Assembly (NCBI GenBank): GCA_963969495.1
Contig: OZ018321.1
Span: forward strand, 194,816,296 to 194,880,295
From: Ceratothoa steindachneri
Lineage: Eukaryota; Arthropoda; Malacostraca; Isopoda; Cymothoidae
Length of the DNA: 64,000 nucleotides
Reading direction: 5' to 3'
Shown: one piece after another, positions 60,341 to 64,000 of the stretch
How the letters are laid out: every line of letters starts with the position of its first letter
How positions within the stretch are numbered: position 1 is the stretch's first letter
The notes under the pieces: generated by a model
Database searches by the model: none
What the model was told of the DNA's origin: nothing
The model's input: the letters and a program-made list of their open reading frames with translations, nothing else
Program-made: the position numbers and the translations under genes

Positions 60341-62380
60341 TCGTGAAAATTACCTTATAACCTTATAAGGACGGGGTGTATTGCCATAGGTACATTCTGG
60401 AATGTATCTACAAGCATGTGCATACCCAAATCCAACAATATAATTAAAGAATGCCGAGAAAATACTGCAAATAGGAGTAAATTAAAACTCCTAACATACA
60501 TAAATGTAAAAGCGAAAGTACTGAGAAAAAAATAAAGAAAAAAAAAAAAAATAACTGCTCAGAACCAACGAGAGCAGTTGATAAAAAATCAAATATGAAA
60601 TTTATTTACTTATCCACCTCTTTTTCAAATAGCATGCGCTTGGGTAATGGTGCGATTATCAGTCTCCGAACCATGTTGATAATTTAATACGAGAAATCTA
60701 ACGACGCCTACCCGGTTATGTTGCTTTCAATTTTCATATTATGAATCCTTCTTCGAATTTATGTTTGTCTGTCGCATGGAATTCGTGCAATACTTATTAT
60801 GTGAACCCACACGGGATATCTCCGGAGCATACGGATTGATATCACACGGAATTATTTCATTAGCGACATAATTCCATCGATTCAAATGAAATTGATAGGA
60901 ATGAGCGCGTGGCTGCTTTCTATCTTCTTAGTAAGAGTTGGATTTCGAAGTTCTGTCTGAATTTTAGACCATTCGCTGACTGTATAAAACAGATTGGAGG
61001 CAACTAATTGTTAAAGTTTAAAGTTTGATATCAGCTTCGATATTACTATTATCTTTTTCTTTTCAACTTCCAGCTTTTTGTATTAAACCTCTGGGTTTTA
61101 ATAGGAAATGAACATAGGCTTTAATTTTAAAATATTTCTTCTTCTCGCCTTTTTCCTACCCGAGGTAGCCATTATTGATGAGTCGTGTCCAATTGGGTAA
61201 AGGACTCGTCCATTAAGGTTTTAGCAGACTTTACGGACGAATGCCCTTTCTGACTTCAATCCTCCCTATTTATCCGAGCTTGGGACCGGCACTGAGTGGC
61301 TAGGTAGGTCTAATGCTGTAACGCGATGCATCAATAAACCAACTCCAGTGGCTTGGGTTGTAGCTCAAGTCAAGAGCATCAAAGACTCTTTGATATCATT
61401 GCAAAAGCAAAGATTGTTTACCATTGAGTAGAATTTAGAATTGCCTCAGATTTGACGAACATTTACTGAATGTTGTAACCCGTGCATCTTTATCCATCAG
61501 ATTCCATTTTGGCAGACAGGAAGCCAAGGAGTTTGCTCTATTGTTTTGTATGGGTTACTTGGATTTCGAAGTTCGAACTCAGGCTGGGGGACAAGATGCG
61601 TTTTCTTGTCGTACTTAGGTTGTGTTTAATCTAAGCTTTCGTCAGATACTTAGGGCATCGTTTTAGAGAGGTATAAAAAATGTGTTTGCTGTCTTTGTGA
61701 AAATTCGTTGGAGAGTGCATGGTTAATGTGTTGGGTTGGTAAAGTAATCTGGTTAGGCAATTTTCAGGGTTAGTAATGGGGCTTCATTTCTATGGCTAAT
61801 CCCAAGGGGGGCGATAATATTAACATGGAAAATGCGCTGCGTCGATCCCGAATAAACCTCTTGATTTACATCGAGAGCAGTTATATTAATAAAGGAATCG
61901 GGATTCAAGCATCGTTGGCATTTTGAAAAATGGTTTGAAAGATGATAGCGAGGAAAATGCTTTAGAATAGTGCGAGTTTAGATTCAAGAAGGAAGTTAAG
62001 CTCCTATCTAAACTAAGAGTATTAATATCCTCTCTTCAGTGCCGTTTTAATAGAGGGTTTATGGTTAAACTTTGCATGGATAATAAACAAACGCTTCGGT
62101 CGAACATCGACCATAATAATTTAGGGCATCGACGAGGCGAAAGGCAATTAAGCGAGATTCCCAAGGGATATCGGACGGGGCTTAAGCAAACATAAACCTT
62201 GATAATTTTTGTGTATGGACGAGCGAACGGTAAATAAGAGATTCCCTTCTACCCCAAGAGGGGGAGGATGGACACGGAGGCCACCTGGGAGCGGGACAAC
62301 GTTATAAAACTGGGGAGAAGACGGTGATAAAGCACCCCAAATTAAACACAGCTGCGCTAGTCTGTCTTGACCAGATAAAT
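60341..62380. other. No gene recognised
   Basis: Contains an A-rich run at 60525-60552. Frames are short and unlike any family I know. 62250-62380 could be further decayed PLE sequence. Confidence 0.45.
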
Positions 62381-62389
62381 TCGGGGTGA

Positions 62390-63445
62390 TAGCGGCGTAT
62401 TGAGTTTCATGCTCCCACAGTGATGGAGCGCTCTTCTTTTTCTTGGATGAGTTTTATATTTGGGTGTAGTTGATTAACGTACTAATCAGTTTTTTTTAGG
62501 AATTTTCGGTGCGAAAAAGAAATCCTGTCTTCTACGTATCTTCTGTAGAATATAAGACGTAATGGTAGTGAACAATTGTCAAGTGCTTCCTTCAATAAAT
62601 CATGGAGATGCTTGCTAGAGAGGCAGAAATAGGACTTCATACCGAGACCATCTATTTGGGAGAATAATTTGTCATTAACGAGAAGTAATTGGATTAAGAG
62701 AGACCAAGGAGTATTTGCTTAAATTGTTTCTTGTTAAAACCGAAGAAGAGGGAGCTGGGGAAGCAGAAGTCGCGAGAAAGAAAAGTTCTAATGGCATAAA
62801 GGAGTGGAACACTGGTATAGAGGGAGGCTAAGTCAAAACTACCAATGTAGGCTAGGATGTACTGCCTTAAGTTCTTGCTTATGACGTAGGGAATTTTTAA
62901 TAGTATTTTGGTTTCTAGCGAGAGGGCTTATGAGGGGGAAGGGCAATGACTTTGGTGGTTTTATAATTAAAGGAGGTTATAGGTTGCTAATATAGGTCAC
63001 ATAGGGCCAATAGCTTTATGGATTTTGAGGAGACCTTGAAGTTGGTCAAAGTTCGAGCCTGTAGTTGGAATTATTTGTTGGTGCCTTCGTCAAGAGCTAG
63101 TGATTGTGAGGGAAAGAAGCATATTGACTTTATCTTTGAGTTAAAAGGAGAGATTCAGCGGGTCCTCTTGGATGGAAACAAATTTGGAAGCAGCATCTAA
63201 GATAAAGTACATTTTCGTATATATTATTTCTGTATTATTATTACTACACCTCCAGCTTTGTCAGGACGGGTAATGATCAGCTTTTCGTTTGAAGATAGGC
63301 TTTTTAACAAGGCGATATCTTCTTTATGGAAATATGATGGGATTGTGCAAAATCTTTTCAGTTTGGAGAAAAATCTAGTGTGCGGTGTTGGCTATCATAA
63401 TCTTATCGCTTTAAATAGGCCTTGGGACGGCATAGTCCGTTATAA
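62390..63445 (-). pseudogene. Penelope-like element RT relic
   Basis: Minus strand: PSYFHKEDIALLKSLSSNEK then LIITRPDKAGGVVIIIQK (63330-63230, the PLE RT start with ITKPDKGxGVV), LDAASKF-like and EDPLNLS (about 63190-63150), DEGTNK (63090). After a decayed stretch come INGLGMKSYFCL (about 62665; GIAMGSPLGP equivalent) and FYRRYVEDRISFSHRKF (62550-62500) where the YVDD motif is YVED at 62538-62527, then QLHPNIKLIQEKEERS (62470). No GIY-YIG part found. The 5' side is cut by I-type LINE copy 3. Confidence 0.82.
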
Positions 63446-63455
63446 TATCTCTTCG

Positions 63456-64000
63456 ACTCGGTAACGGGCACGGCGATTTGCTTTCCTGGCCGCGATTCAG
63501 ACGGAACTCAGCGCTCCGTCCGGCTCCAGCTTAGCCTCTCCTCCTTCTTTCTGACACCCAACCTTCTTGCCCTACTTCCTCATTTTCCCTACCTCTCCCA
63601 CAACTTTCTCTGGTGGGCCTCTGATTTCACATGGTAGACACCGACTAGCTTCCTTTCACTAAACTATCCCGGACGGGGAATGGGGTGGGGAATGCCCTCT
63701 CACCCTTAGCTCCGGTTTGAAGTGTGTGTTTAACAACCTGCTTCACCCAACCCTCACCTTCCTCACATAACTTTTCTCTCTCCTTTCACGGTGTATCAAT
63801 TTTACGCCCAGCCTGAAGTGGAGCCGCCATTTCAAAGGGCTGCATGGCCACTGGGTGGGCTATTGCGTGTGTGTGGGGGGAGGGGGAGCATTTGCGTCCC
63901 GTGAATTTAATAGGGTCACCATGCCCAATGATTAGAATTTTATAAAAAAATCTCTCCACTTCCCCTTTACCACGTTAGGGTGCCGCTCTCGGGCAGTTTT
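63456..64000 (+). mobile_element. I-type LINE copy 3, 5' part, runs off the window
   Basis: Same leader as copies 1 and 2: CTGGCCGC at 63489, CAGCTTAGCCTCTC at 63528, CTCTCCCACAACTTTCTCTG at about 63593, and the conserved start GTCACCATGCCCAATGAT at 63915-63932. Reads into ORF1 to the window edge. Confidence 0.85.

Overview
This looks like animal (invertebrate) nuclear DNA made almost entirely of decayed, nested mobile elements. I recognise no intact host gene, rRNA, tRNA, CRISPR array or prokaryote-type operon. The element mix (Penelope-like elements, Jockey/CR1/I-type LINEs, Gypsy, Tc1, mariner, several hAT-type families and two uncharacterised multi-copy protein families) fits an arthropod, mollusc or similar invertebrate; the sequence does not let me name the species. 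Base composition is AT-rich, with GC-rich islands mainly where I-type LINE copies lie, and long (TA)n arrays are frequent.

Layout. 0.6-1.6 kb: broken gene of an uncharacterised Cys-rich family (-). 1.6-3.5 kb: CR1-like LINE (+). 4.6-5.9 kb: Jockey-like LINE (+). 9.1-10.3 kb: hAT relic (+). 12.2-13.3 kb: Penelope-like element (PLE, -). 14.25-15.66 kb: Tc1 element with terminal inverted repeats. 15.7-17.24 kb: inverted pair of PLE 3' ends. 18-27.35 kb: a Jockey-like LINE (-) split by a Gypsy LTR element (21048-26978) that has matching 5-bp target duplications, followed by local triplication of the insertion junction. 27.4-30.9 kb: I-type LINE fragments, one split by a hAT element (27745-29784) with a near-perfect 8-bp target duplication. 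31.1-33.7 kb: Tc1-type element with unusually long inverted repeats. 33.9-35.0 kb: PLE (-). 35.07-36.0 kb: internally deleted mariner. 36.3-37.2 kb: second PLE type (+). 39.4-40.6 kb: ZMYM/TTF-type hAT (+), cut by I-type LINE copy 1 (40.6-45 kb). 45.5-46.4 kb: another hAT (+). 46.6-48 kb: second Gypsy (-). 48-51 kb: giant (TA)n arrays around rearranged PLE pieces. 51-52.4 kb: LINE ORF1-like gene with zinc-finger, Lys-rich and SGNH-like regions (-). 52.8-54.5 kb: uncharacterised transposase-like gene (-). 55.5-59.1 kb: I-type LINE copy 2 (+). 62.4-63.45 kb: PLE (-). 63.46 kb to end: 5' part of I-type LINE copy 3 (+).

The most interesting recurrent signal is a set of hammerhead-ribozyme-like motifs (CUGANGA-like box, short hairpin, GAAA) at PLE ends or in PLE-like end repeats, usually close to (TA)n arrays. 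One at 13891-13928 (-) keeps both core boxes intact; the others are degraded. Most coding relics contain stops and frameshifts, so I call them pseudogenes. Relative order of events can be read in several places: LINE first, then Gypsy insertion, then tandem duplication; LINE first, then hAT insertion.
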